From Actinomycetota bacterium (GTDB lineage: Bacteria; Actinomycetota; Acidimicrobiia; Acidimicrobiales; MedAcidi-G1), in assembly GCA_002721755.1 (NCBI GenBank), contig PBLL01000015.1:46147-110146 (forward strand): 64,000 nt of DNA, read 5' to 3'. The translations under genes and the position numbers were made by a program. A model generated the notes under the pieces. The model was not told where the DNA came from, did no database searches, and worked only from the letters and a program-made list of their open reading frames with translations. This document shows positions 37,767 to 45,591 of the stretch, one piece after another. Numbering within the stretch: the stretch's first letter is position 1; each line of letters begins with the position of its first letter.

Positions 37767-38927
37767 CTAATTTCGAGGTTCTAGCAATATCCGATTTTCA
37801 CCGTCAAACGCGAATGAAACCTTACCTGTCAGTATTTCCTCACTGACTTTACCTACAAGCACTCCCCTCCACCCATGCAACAGTCTTGATTCTTTATCTC
37901 CACTTACCAACGCTTCTATATCACTTCGACTGCCCAGAAGAGAAGGGTCAATTTCCACGTCACGCGCCAATTGATATATGTAAGCAGTAATGAGTGCAAC
38001 AGCAGCTTTTAAATCTGAACTTTTTGAATCAGATTTTTTTTCTTTACTTTCTTGCGGTGCAATTGAAGGATTTGAAACCACATCGAGAATTGCTTCTTGA
38101 TGACTGTTTCTTATCTTTTGATTTTCAAAACCTCGAATTTTTTTTAGCTCTTCTAGTGTCTTGGGAATTTGTTGAGCAATTGAGACAATCACTAAGTCAG
38201 ATAAAACCCTCTTTACAGGTATGTCTAATTTGGCTGCTTCCAGTTCTCGCCATTTAGAAATTGAATAGCCAACATCTTTAGACTTTCCTTTCAAACGTCT
38301 CAACTCTTTTATCTTCCTCCAAGCTTCGTCAGGTGATCTACGAAGAGACTCGCGCTCCAAAAATGAATTGCACTCATCCTCAACCCAGGAAAGTCGCCCT
38401 AATTCAGTCAACCTGTTTTTTTGCAATTCATAGATTTCTAGTAGATGAGCAACATCAGATGCCGCATAAGATTTTTGCTTCTCCGTTAAAGGACGAAGCA
38501 ACCAATTCGTCATTCTGTCTTCTTTAGGAAGAGTTACACCAAGATATTGCTGATATAGAACAGCCAAAGAAGGACTCGATAAACCTAAAAAACCAGCAGC
38601 GATCTGTGTGTCGAATAGTTTCCTAGGTACCTGTCCGCAGACTCGAGAAAAAACTTCCAGATCTTGTGCAGCAGCATGCATTACAAACTGCGTATCAGTT
38701 TCAAATAGTTCAGAAAACGAATTAAGGTCACAGGAAAGAGGATCAAGCAGAGCAATGTTTCCTTCTCCCCATGCAACTTGAATCAAAGCAACTTTAGGGA
38801 AATAGGTCCCCTCTCGATGAAACTCAGTATCAATCGCCAAAATTTCGACATCTTTTATATCAGCAAAAAAAACCTCAAGGTCATCACTGGAATCAATAAA
38901 CCGATATTTCTCATTATTAGCTATCAG
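37767..38927 (-). CDS. rnd: ribonuclease D, probable CTG start
   Basis: 386 residues from a CTG at 38927, preceded at six bases by AGGAAG. The first ATG/GTG/TTG in frame is a TTG at 38840, but that would remove the conserved N-terminal strand (KYRFIDSSDDLEVFF) and start at the DEDD exonuclease motif AIDTEFHRE. The exonuclease domain continues with AAQDLEVF and YAASDVAHLL, then two HRDC-like helical domains. RNase D trims RNA 3' ends. The frame is continuous with mobA apart from its TGA. Confidence 0.88.
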   Translation of the reverse strand: MIANNEKYRFIDSSDDLEVFFADIKDVEILAIDTEFHREGTYFPKVALIQVAWGEGNIALLDPLSCDLNSFSELFETDTQFVMHAAAQDLEVFSRVCGQVPRKLFDTQIAAGFLGLSSPSLAVLYQQYLGVTLPKEDRMTNWLLRPLTEKQKSYAASDVAHLLEIYELQKNRLTELGRLSWVEDECNSFLERESLRRSPDEAWRKIKELRRLKGKSKDVGYSISKWRELEAAKLDIPVKRVLSDLVIVSIAQQIPKTLEELKKIRGFENQKIRNSHQEAILDVVSNPSIAPQESKEKKSDSKSSDLKAAVALITAYIYQLARDVEIDPSLLGSRSDIEALVSGDKESRLLHGWRGVLVGKVSEEILTGKVSFAFDGENRILLEPRN

Positions 38928-38945
38928 GTTGATCTTCCTTTCAGC

Positions 38946-39542
38946 TCATATTTCATTTAAGAACTTTTCCAAATCTTCTGGACGATCAATATCAAGCAAA
39001 TGATCGGGATTTGCCGAATCAATTTTTATTAAGGGAACATCCTTAATTGCCCTCCAGGCAGCTCTCTCGCCATTTTTAAATGCTTCAATCAAAGTTTCAA
39101 GAATTGTCGTGGGCCACAAAGTATGCATCCATTGCAAATATCCGTTTGCCATTGCAACAATCACAGATTCTTTTTCTCTAAGCGATTCTTTACACATCTG
39201 GTTTATGAACGAAGCTGAGATATTCGGAAGGTCACAAGCGACTACAAAAACATGGCTTTTCTCTAGAGCTTTAAAATAATTAAGTGCTGTAATTATTCCT
39301 CCAAGCGGACCTTCACCGGGATATTCATCCTCCAAGCAGCTATATCCAAGCTTCCGGAACGACTCAATGTCACCACCTACAATTTGCGGAGCAACTAATC
39401 CTGCCTCCAGTAGTGAATCTGTGACTCTAGTAATAAGCGGTTTACCATCTAACTCCAAAAGTGCTTTATCAAAGCCCATTCTTTTGCTGAAACCGCCAGC
39501 TAAAACAGCACCTCCAAAATCGGAAATCTTTAAATTTTCCAC
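38946..39542 (-). CDS. mobA: molybdenum cofactor guanylyltransferase MobA-like
   Basis: 198 residues of the nucleotidyltransferase fold. GAVLAGGFSKRMGFDKALL is the GTP-binding loop, GPLGGIITAL and VVACDLPNIS carry the metal-binding Asp. The protein joins GMP to molybdopterin, or is a close relative acting on another cofactor. A molybdoenzyme of the sulfite oxidase family is encoded at 53 kb; that family usually needs Mo-MPT without the nucleotide, so other enzymes must use MobA. It ends 18 bp before the predicted rnd start. Confidence 0.85.
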   Translation of the reverse strand: MENLKISDFGGAVLAGGFSKRMGFDKALLELDGKPLITRVTDSLLEAGLVAPQIVGGDIESFRKLGYSCLEDEYPGEGPLGGIITALNYFKALEKSHVFVVACDLPNISASFINQMCKESLREKESVIVAMANGYLQWMHTLWPTTILETLIEAFKNGERAAWRAIKDVPLIKIDSANPDHLLDIDRPEDLEKFLNEI

Positions 39543-39640
39543 TGTTTCACTCTATTTTATTTTAAGAGAAGTAAATGTTTATTCAGCCCATTTTAAATGC
39601 CCTCCACTTCTATCCACGTCAGTATGACTAATCTTCCTAT

Positions 39641-39946
39641 GTGTCTAAATTCATCCCTGAAATAACCGGTACCGGCTCTTTACCCGACTGGATTTCACCA
39701 AAACTTGTCGAGAACCTAAGTATTCTTGTTTTAGTTTTTCTCGGAATAGCACTTTTATTTGTTCTTAGATTTATCAGCAAATTATTATTGAAATTGGCTT
39801 TTCTGATTGTTATAGCCGCTCTTGCTTTTGGTGTTTGGAGTGAACGTTCTCAGCTGTCTGGTTGTGTTAATGCTTGCAACTGTGAGATTTTGGGGCAGAA
39901 CATACAAATTCCTTACAGCAAAAATCCTTTTTGTCAAGAGTCTTAA
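39641..39946 (+). CDS. small membrane protein with Cys-rich tail
   Basis: 101 residues from a GTG: a soluble N-terminus, two closely spaced hydrophobic helices (about 26-44 and 50-67), and a tail with CVNACNC and a final Cys near the C-terminus. No clear ribosome site precedes the GTG. I do not recognise a family. It ends two bases from the convergent pyruvate kinase gene, and no other frame here is better, so it is listed as probable only. Confidence 0.45.
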   Translation: MSKFIPEITGTGSLPDWISPKLVENLSILVLVFLGIALLFVLRFISKLLLKLAFLIVIAALAFGVWSERSQLSGCVNACNCEILGQNIQIPYSKNPFCQES

Positions 39947-39948
39947 AT

Positions 39949-41385
39949 TCAGGAGAAAGGAACTTGTTCAACCCTTAAGACATTTGTCGCTCTGGCATTG
40001 GCATTCGTCCCTGCCAAAACCGCTACCAGTTCACCTTCTTCAAGTCCGACTTTGTCTCTAACCAGACGCAAAGCTGCGCCAATCCGAGATTCTATATCTC
40101 CACCTTCCGGCAAATGAATTGATTCTGTGCCCCAACTCAGTGATAACTGACCGACAGTTCTCGTATCTGATGTCAGGCCGATTATTCTCGCGGTTGGTCT
40201 AAATCTCGCCATAGAACGGACCGTGAAACCTGTACCCGATATACAAAGAATGGTTTTAACTCCCAATTCAGTCACTGCGCGATAAGTGGCTTGAGTCATT
40301 GCATCGGTGACGTAGGTATTGGGATCATCAGTGTCAGTAAGTCTCATTTCTGACAACTCTTCTCCCCAGGAGCGATGATCGAACACATCATCAGCCCGTT
40401 CAGCTATTTGGGACATAGTTTCAAGAGCATTAACCGGATCTGCACTAACTGCTGTTTCTCCGGAAAGCATTAAAGCACTAGTGCCGTCCCAAACAGCGTT
40501 TGCTACATCCGAGACTTCAGCACGAGTGGGATCTGGAGCGATAATCATCGATTCCAACATTTGTGTTGCAGTAATGGCAGGGCGTCCAAGAGCAATGCAT
40601 TTCCTTATTATTTCCTTCTGGAGTATCGGCAGCTCTTCTATAGGCCACTCATTCCCAAGATCACCACGTGCCACCATCACAGCTCCAGAGGCTTCAATTA
40701 TTTCTGAAAGATCCTCCACGGCATCTCTAGTTTCTATTTTCGCAACCACTAAAGGACCGTGAGGATGGGGATCCAACGAAAGTTTGGCTAAATCAGAAGC
40801 AGCGCGAACAAACGACAAAGCAACCATATCGACTTCTAGATCCAAAAATCTTTCTAAAGCCTGTAAATCCCATTCAGTAGGCGCTGAGACTGAAAGGCGA
40901 CTGGCTGGTATATAAAGACCTGGTCTCCCACTCATAACACCGCCATGTATAACACGTGCATCTAAATGATTTTCGTGACGTTCCTCAATCTGTATGACTC
41001 CGCGACCATCGCCAACGATAAGACGGTCACCCAAATGAACGTCGTTGAACAAATTTTCATAATCAACCTGGATAATTTGATCATTGCTAGAAGAATTACC
41101 TATTTGGACTTCAATTTTTGAATCTTCAGCTAAAAGAACAGGAGAATCGCCGAAGGATGCAAGTCTTATTTTAGGACCTGGCAGATCGACCAGAATGCCT
41201 ACTGTTCTATCCTCTTCTTTGGCAATACTTCGAATTAGTTTTAATCTACTTATTGCATCTTCTATGCTTCCGTGAGCTAAACCCAGCCGCGCTACATCCA
41301 TCCCTGCCGTAATCAAGCCGCGAAGAACTTTTTCAGATTCGGAAGCAGGTCCAATTGTTGCAATTATTTTGGTACGGCGAGCCAT
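39949..41385 (-). CDS. pyk: pyruvate kinase
   Basis: 478 residues. The start RRTKIIATIGPASES, the phosphate-binding VDLPGPKIRLA, the catalytic region DMVALSFVRAASDL, VAKIETRDAVEDL, MVARGDLGNEWP and the signature ATQMLESMI are all intact. It makes ATP and pyruvate from phosphoenolpyruvate. The C-terminal allosteric domain is present, so normal regulation is possible. It feeds the pyruvate/2-oxoacid dehydrogenase encoded at 47 kb. Confidence 0.96.
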   Translation of the reverse strand: MARRTKIIATIGPASESEKVLRGLITAGMDVARLGLAHGSIEDAISRLKLIRSIAKEEDRTVGILVDLPGPKIRLASFGDSPVLLAEDSKIEVQIGNSSSNDQIIQVDYENLFNDVHLGDRLIVGDGRGVIQIEERHENHLDARVIHGGVMSGRPGLYIPASRLSVSAPTEWDLQALERFLDLEVDMVALSFVRAASDLAKLSLDPHPHGPLVVAKIETRDAVEDLSEIIEASGAVMVARGDLGNEWPIEELPILQKEIIRKCIALGRPAITATQMLESMIIAPDPTRAEVSDVANAVWDGTSALMLSGETAVSADPVNALETMSQIAERADDVFDHRSWGEELSEMRLTDTDDPNTYVTDAMTQATYRAVTELGVKTILCISGTGFTVRSMARFRPTARIIGLTSDTRTVGQLSLSWGTESIHLPEGGDIESRIGAALRLVRDKVGLEEGELVAVLAGTNANARATNVLRVEQVPFS

Positions 41386-41454
41386 ACATAAAGATTACTC
41401 TCGAGGAACCTTAGAAAAGGTTAATACTGCATGAAGATTGAGTAATCTTTTGTT

Positions 41455-42231
41455 ATGGGATCATTAATTAACCCTAAATCCTTGCCCTTCCTTGAGCATC
41501 CCGGACCAATTCCTTTTGCACATAGAGGAGGTGCTGGAGATTTTCCTGAGAATACTTTGCCTGCCTTCCGAAATGCTATAGAACTTGGTTACAAACATTT
41601 AGAAACAGACGTTCATTTGACCAAGGATGGAAAAGTGGTTGCCTTTCATGATGAGTCCTTGGATCGAGTAACAGATCATTCCGGAAAGATCTCTGATTTT
41701 ACATTAAATGAAATATCACAAATCCAAATTGGTGGCTCCGAAAAGATCCCTACTCTATTGGAACTTCTAGAGTCATTTCCTGAGGCGAAAATAAACATAG
41801 ATCCAAAATCAGATAACGTTGTTTTTCCTTTGATCGAACTACTTCAGACCACGAACTCAATATCTCGTGTATGTGTCGGTTCCTTTTCCGATAAGAGAAT
41901 AAAACAAATACGCTCTTCTTTAGGATCGCAGCTTTGTGTTTCCGCCGGTCCAAAATCTGTAATGAAATTTTTAGCCGAAAAATATACTTTTTCTTTTTCA
42001 AGGTTTAACTATCACTGTCTGCAGGTACCTCAGCGCTCCGGGCCTGTAAAAATCGTCACTAAAGACTTTGTAGAACGAGCGCACGCTAAAGGTCTTCAGG
42101 TTCATGTCTGGACGATAGATGACCCTAACGAAATGCACGAACTTCTCGACTTGGGAGTTGATGGTCTGATGACCGACGAAACTTCAACACTTAAAGATGT
42201 TCTGTTAGAAAGAAATGACTGGTGGAATTAG
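41455..42231 (+). CDS. glycerophosphodiester phosphodiesterase-family protein (GDPD 2)
   Basis: 258 residues with a canonical GDPD barrel: FAHRGGAGDFPENTLPAF, ETDVHLTKDGKVVAFHDESLDRVTDHSG, and the C-terminal VHVWTIDDPNEMHELLDLGVDGLMTD. All metal and catalytic residues are present, unlike some divergence in the copy at 11 kb. No signal peptide. It may recycle phospholipid head groups from the cytoplasm. A 348-bp non-coding stretch follows. Confidence 0.92.
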   Translation: MGSLINPKSLPFLEHPGPIPFAHRGGAGDFPENTLPAFRNAIELGYKHLETDVHLTKDGKVVAFHDESLDRVTDHSGKISDFTLNEISQIQIGGSEKIPTLLELLESFPEAKINIDPKSDNVVFPLIELLQTTNSISRVCVGSFSDKRIKQIRSSLGSQLCVSAGPKSVMKFLAEKYTFSFSRFNYHCLQVPQRSGPVKIVTKDFVERAHAKGLQVHVWTIDDPNEMHELLDLGVDGLMTDETSTLKDVLLERNDWWN

Positions 42232-42516
42232 TCATTGCTGACGTGCCTGTGGATTTAACTGTGAATATTGACATTTTTCTTGTGGAAAAATTTTATTTTT
42301 ATGTGGATTTCCCTAACTTAACTTGCTTCTTCAATATGTGTGAGTATTGTTGCTTTCGTTGATTGCAAAATTGTTCGGAAGTACACAAACTTTTGAAATG
42401 AAGTCACCGCTTCAAATCGAAAATTTGTGACCCTGAAGAATTTAGCGATTAACAGTTTTAGTGGTTGGAAAATTTTCAACCAAATTTCTGAAAAGAAATA
42501 CCATCTAAAACAAAGG
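42232..42516. other. non-coding stretch with phased DnaA-box-like motifs
   Basis: No convincing gene is seen. Four same-direction motifs share a TGTG-x-A core: TGTGGATTT at 42248, TGTGAATAT at 42260, TGTGGAAAA at 42281, and TGTGGATTT at 42302, at spacings of 12, 21 and 21 bp. The third matches the reverse DnaA box consensus TGTGNAWAA fully, the others less well. A near-palindrome GGTTGGAAAATTTTCAACC lies at about 42462. The stretch is AT-rich. Binding of DnaA is only a possibility. Confidence 0.4.
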
Positions 42517-42575
42517 AATGGCTCCAAGGAGTTGACTGGGCAACCAGAAGGCTACTTGGAGCCATTTTCTTTTCT
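42517..42575. terminator. bidirectional terminator-like hairpin
   Basis: A perfect 12-bp inverted repeat, AATGGCTCCAAG (42517-42528) and CTTGGAGCCATT (42555-42566), encloses 26 bases that contain a smaller GTTG/CAAC hairpin. It is followed by TTCTTTTCT on the plus strand and by a T-rich CCTTTGTTTTAG on the minus strand. It lies directly after the trpD stop, between convergent genes, and would end transcripts from both sides. Confidence 0.65.
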
Positions 42576-42579
42576 GTCC

Positions 42580-43608
42580 TCAAATCAGTGATTTAAGAAG
42601 CTTCATTACTAGTCCGTTATCAACTGACTCGACAACTTTTTTGATCCCTTCGTCGATGTCAAGAACAACTCCTGCTATAACTAGTGCAGCGGCGGCGTTA
42701 AGTAAAACCATTTCGCGTCTCGCACCCATCTCGATCCCTGTAAAAATATTTTGAGCTATTTCGGCATTTTCTTCCGCTGAACCACCTTTGATGCTCTCAG
42801 GAGAAAAGTATGAAATTCCCCAGTCCATTGGGTCTAATACCCATTCAGAGATTTCTCCGTCTTTCAACTCCACTATTCTGGAAGGGGCGGTTACTGATAT
42901 CTCATCCGCTCCATCTTCACCTGTAACGATCCACGCACGTTCGGAACTATTTGCAAGTAAAACTTCTGCCATCTGTCTGGCAACCTTTAAATTGGCAGTC
43001 CCAATTAGATGACGCTTTACTCGACCTGGATGCGATAGAGGACCAAGAATGTTAAACACTGTTGGAACTCCTATACCGGCTCTTACAGGTCCGGCGAAAC
43101 GCATTGCAGGATGAAAAGTTTTAGCAAATGCAAAACCTAAATTTTTTTTATTAACCTGCTCAGCCACCTCTTTGGGAGTTTGTTCTATAGGTAGACCCAG
43201 AGCGTCTAAGAGATCAAAAGCTCCAGATGTAGATGATGCTCGCCTATTGCCGTGCTTGCAAACTACTGCACCAGAAGCAGCTGCCACAAAAGATGCCATT
43301 GTAGAAACATTTAGAGCCGCTTCACGTCTCTGAGGGGAACCTCCGGTTCCGACTATGTCTATAGTCCCATCAGGCAAAGAAAGAGGTTCGGATGCATTGA
43401 GCATAGCCCTAACAAGACCGATGATTTCTTCGGTCGTTTCACCTTTAACTTTCAGTGCTACTAGAAAAGCAGCTATCTGAGATGGATCAGCTTCACCTGA
43501 GAGAATCTCACTTAAGACTGATTCTGTTTTATCGGCTGTCAAATTTTTACCGTCACAGAGTTCAGCAAGAAGTGCAGGCCAGCCGTTAAATTTTTCGAGC
43601 ATAACCAC
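42580..43608 (-). CDS. trpD: anthranilate phosphoribosyltransferase
   Basis: 342 residues. The glycine-rich IVGTGGSPQ phosphate loop, NVSTMASFVAAASGAVVCKHGNR and the anthranilate-site STSGAFDLLDALG are conserved, as is FAKTFHPAMRFAGPVRAGIGVPTVFNILGPL. It joins anthranilate to PRPP in tryptophan synthesis. It stands alone here, with no other trp genes near. The usual ATG is either the first or the third codon. Confidence 0.94.
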   Translation of the reverse strand: MVMLEKFNGWPALLAELCDGKNLTADKTESVLSEILSGEADPSQIAAFLVALKVKGETTEEIIGLVRAMLNASEPLSLPDGTIDIVGTGGSPQRREAALNVSTMASFVAAASGAVVCKHGNRRASSTSGAFDLLDALGLPIEQTPKEVAEQVNKKNLGFAFAKTFHPAMRFAGPVRAGIGVPTVFNILGPLSHPGRVKRHLIGTANLKVARQMAEVLLANSSERAWIVTGEDGADEISVTAPSRIVELKDGEISEWVLDPMDWGISYFSPESIKGGSAEENAEIAQNIFTGIEMGARREMVLLNAAAALVIAGVVLDIDEGIKKVVESVDNGLVMKLLKSLI

Positions 43609-43750
43609 TCCCTATATTTCTAGTTGAAGAAAACAAAGTGACTATAAGGATTCTATTGCTTCCTTTTATGTATTTATAAACTGATTAGAACAAACTGCTA
43701 ATTAGAAGTAATTATGTTGCTTATCTACCTACGAAGAGCCACACTGGTAT

Positions 43751-44100
43751 TGGTGAGCCGACCGGGTGATCGCAGTGCATTTGCATTGAGGAAGGTCGGG
43801 GCTCCATAGAGCAGAATGCTGGCTAACGGCCAGTCAAGGTGACTTGAAGGAAAGTGCCACAGAAAATAGACCGCCGATGATTCGATTTCGAAAACAGGCA
43901 AGGGTGAAAAGGTGCGGTAAGAGCGCACCAGCGAACTAGGTGACTTGTTCGGCTAGGTAAACCCCATTCGGAGCAAGGTCAAGAAGGAAGAGGGTTGCTC
44001 GCCCGACGACACTTCCAGGTGGACCGCATAGATGGATGATCACACAACCAGATTCAAAAGGATTTGGTGGACAGAACCCCGCCTACAGGTCGGCTCACCA
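43751..44100 (+). ncRNA. rnpB: RNase P RNA (class A)
   Basis: The ends form a perfect 13-bp P1 helix: TGGTGAGCCGACC (43751-43763) and GGTCGGCTCACCA (44088-44100). Between them are the universally conserved parts: GAGGAAGGTCGGGGCTCC (P4/J3-4), AGAATGCTGGCTAACGGCCAG, GAAAGTGCCACAGAAA, GGGTGAAAAGGTGCGGTAAGAGCGCACC, AAACCCCA...GGAGCAAGGTC, ATAGATGGATGATCAC and ACAGAACCC. At 350 nt it is a normal length. It is the catalytic RNA that matures tRNA 5' ends. No protein-coding frame explains the stretch. Confidence 0.96.
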
Positions 44101-44109
44101 TCAAATTTG

Positions 44110-44138
44110 TTGTACTGCTTCACGAAATATGAGATAAT
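44110..44138 (+). promoter_or_regulatory. sigma70-like promoter for the Cys-rich ORF
   Basis: TTGTAC (44110-44115), a 17-bp spacer, then GATAAT (44133-44138). The expected start site, six to seven bases further on, falls on the ATG at 44145, implying a leaderless message, which is common in actinobacteria. No ribosome-binding sequence precedes the ATG, which fits. Confidence 0.6.
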
Positions 44139-44144
44139 TACTTT

Positions 44145-44240
44145 ATGGAAACAATGAATTCTGATTGCACATGCGGTCCTAATTGCGAATGCACAGAAGA
44201 AGTTAACTGTGGCTGCACATGCTGGAAAGAAGAAATTTAA
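44145..44240 (+). CDS. metallothionein-like Cys-rich peptide, 31 residues
   Basis: A 31-residue frame from ATG at 44145 to TAA at 44238. Seven of 31 residues are Cys (positions 8, 10, 14, 16, 22, 24, 26), placed as C-x-C, C-x-C and C-x-C-x-C, with acidic residues between. Such C-x-C spacing is the hallmark of metallothioneins and related Zn/Cu/Cd-binding peptides. A good promoter lies exactly at leaderless distance. It sits right after rnpB. The name of any family and the metal are not known; an alternative ATG is at 44154. Confidence 0.6.
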   Translation: METMNSDCTCGPNCECTEEVNCGCTCWKEEI

Positions 44241-44260
44241 AACGAAATCAGTTTGGACAA

Positions 44261-44476
44261 CTAGGCAGAAGTTGGGCAAGCCCCTGAGTTTGACATGCCG
44301 TTTTGAACCAGTCTTGTAACCATATTTTCAACTGACGGTGACCACCCAGTACTATCGCTTACTTCCGAGTTAACCGACGGCGCTGTTGTCACAGAATCAA
44401 CCCCTGAAACCAGTCCAGCCGCTGCTAAAGCGAGAGACACTGAGAAAATAACCGCTGCATATCTTTTCATAATCAT
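44261..44476 (-). CDS. small secreted protein, unknown
   Basis: 71 residues with a clear N-terminal signal peptide (KRYAAVIFSVSLALAAAGLVSG, cleavage probably after about residue 25) and a polar Ser/Thr/Val-rich remainder with a single Cys near the end. I do not recognise a family. The ATG at 44476 or the one at 44470 could start it. It is transcribed toward the Cys-rich ORF (convergent, 20-bp gap). Confidence 0.55.
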   Translation of the reverse strand: MIMKRYAAVIFSVSLALAAAGLVSGVDSVTTAPSVNSEVSDSTGWSPSVENMVTRLVQNGMSNSGACPTSA

Positions 44477-44548
44477 ATTTTAACTCGATCTCTTACCCAA
44501 GACTATTTCTAGTAGATAAAATTCGGTGATTATTGTCACTTAAAATGA

Positions 44549-45106
44549 CTAAAGCACATTGAAATTTCGTAAAACCGGACCATGATTTCCAAAATCTATT
44601 GACATAGAAGACCCAGGAGAAACGTAGCTTCTCCATGCAATTTCAGCGCCTCCACCCAAAACCCATGCTAAAGCTGCTTTTATTGGAGAAACATGAGTCA
44701 CAACCACAACGTCGCTTTCACTTGAAACACTCTTTAACTCTTCGCAAGCTTCCGCGACTCGTATATTTAACGCAGACAAGGATTCACCTTTTTCTGGCGC
44801 CCAGTCAACATCTGATCGCCATTTTTTCCAAATATCACCATCAATACTTTCAATTGAACGACCTTCTAGCACGCCGTAGTCCAGCTCCAACCAACGGGGG
44901 TCCGGGTTAACACTTTCACTTATATAACTAGCAGTTTCCATGGTTCTTCTGAGAGGGCTTGAAATAACAAGATCCACTTTCCCTAAACGGGCTGCTAAAT
45001 CATAGGCTTGCTGGCGACCAACCTCATCAAGATCTGGGTCACTTCTCCCTAATAATTTTCCATTTGCATTGAATTCTGTCCTTCCATGACGAACTATGAA
45101 CAACAT
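44549..45106 (-). CDS. histidine phosphatase-family protein
   Basis: 185 residues. The phosphohistidine motif VRHGRTEFN is at residues 5-13 (His7), the second active-site His is in VTHVSPIKAAL, and a PLRRTMETA segment matches the family. The substrate may be a phosphosugar, an alpha-ribazole phosphate or another phosphomonoester. It starts one base inside the stop of the membrane protein gene, the last of a three-gene minus-strand operon with a zinc-ribbon protein. Confidence 0.9.
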   Translation of the reverse strand: MLFIVRHGRTEFNANGKLLGRSDPDLDEVGRQQAYDLAARLGKVDLVISSPLRRTMETASYISESVNPDPRWLELDYGVLEGRSIESIDGDIWKKWRSDVDWAPEKGESLSALNIRVAEACEELKSVSSESDVVVVTHVSPIKAALAWVLGGGAEIAWRSYVSPGSSMSIDFGNHGPVLRNFNVL

Positions 45107-45591
45107 CAGTTCACTCGCAAGGAATACAAATGACCGTGTCTTTTAAATGCAGAAAGGTTTACAGAATTTTTCATCTCAAACTTTTTCCATCCCCAGACTG
45201 CAATAATAATTGCCAAGAATTCCAGAATCAGTCCTGTCGAGAAAGAGAATTCTAGACGGCTAACTTCATTTCCAAAATTTTCAGAACCTGTGAAAGGCCA
45301 CCAGAAAATCTCTTTTTCTGTCCAGGTGGTGTCTAATACTAAATGGGCTAAAAGACCAATAGGAACGGGTAAAAACTTTCTTTGTAGTCTGCGTTTACCT
45401 TTTCCTAAGAGCATGACCAAAATCAAAACACCTACTGAAAATATCAAAGTATGCAATAACCATTTAAATCCCAAAGTTGTTTCAAGCACAGGCAACAACG
45501 CCCCTATTGCCACCAACCTGTAATCCAGAAAAGGGCTTCTGAAAATCAAAGCTGTTCCTACTATTGATGTAACACCGAACCAAAGAAACAT
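45106..45591 (-). CDS. membrane protein, metal-dependent hydrolase-like (YdjM/DUF457-type)
   Basis: 161 residues with about four transmembrane helices. Conserved-looking His and Asp residues (LLHTLIFS, LLAHLVLDTTWTEKEIFWWPFTG) match the layout of the YdjM/DUF457 group of predicted membrane-bound metal-dependent hydrolases. The catalytic role of that group is unproven. It is packed between the zinc-ribbon and phosphatase genes with no gaps. Confidence 0.68.
   Translation of the reverse strand: MFLWFGVTSIVGTALIFRSPFLDYRLVAIGALLPVLETTLGFKWLLHTLIFSVGVLILVMLLGKGKRRLQRKFLPVPIGLLAHLVLDTTWTEKEIFWWPFTGSENFGNEVSRLEFSFSTGLILEFLAIIIAVWGWKKFEMKNSVNLSAFKRHGHLYSLRVN

Noticed and set aside
42318-42527. 69-residue minus-strand frame in the trpD-GDPD gap
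   Set aside because: Composition is Phe/Lys/Ile-rich as in AT-rich non-coding DNA, it runs into the terminator hairpin, and no ribosome site or family pattern is seen.
42517-42566. Small RNA such as 6S or tmRNA
   Set aside because: No tmRNA ends or tag frame and no 6S-like long bulged helix are visible; the hairpin alone is explained as a terminator.
44040-44279. 79-residue minus-strand frame across rnpB and the Cys-rich ORF
   Set aside because: It is antisense to the conserved 3' part of RNase P RNA and to the metallothionein-like frame; nothing supports it as a gene.
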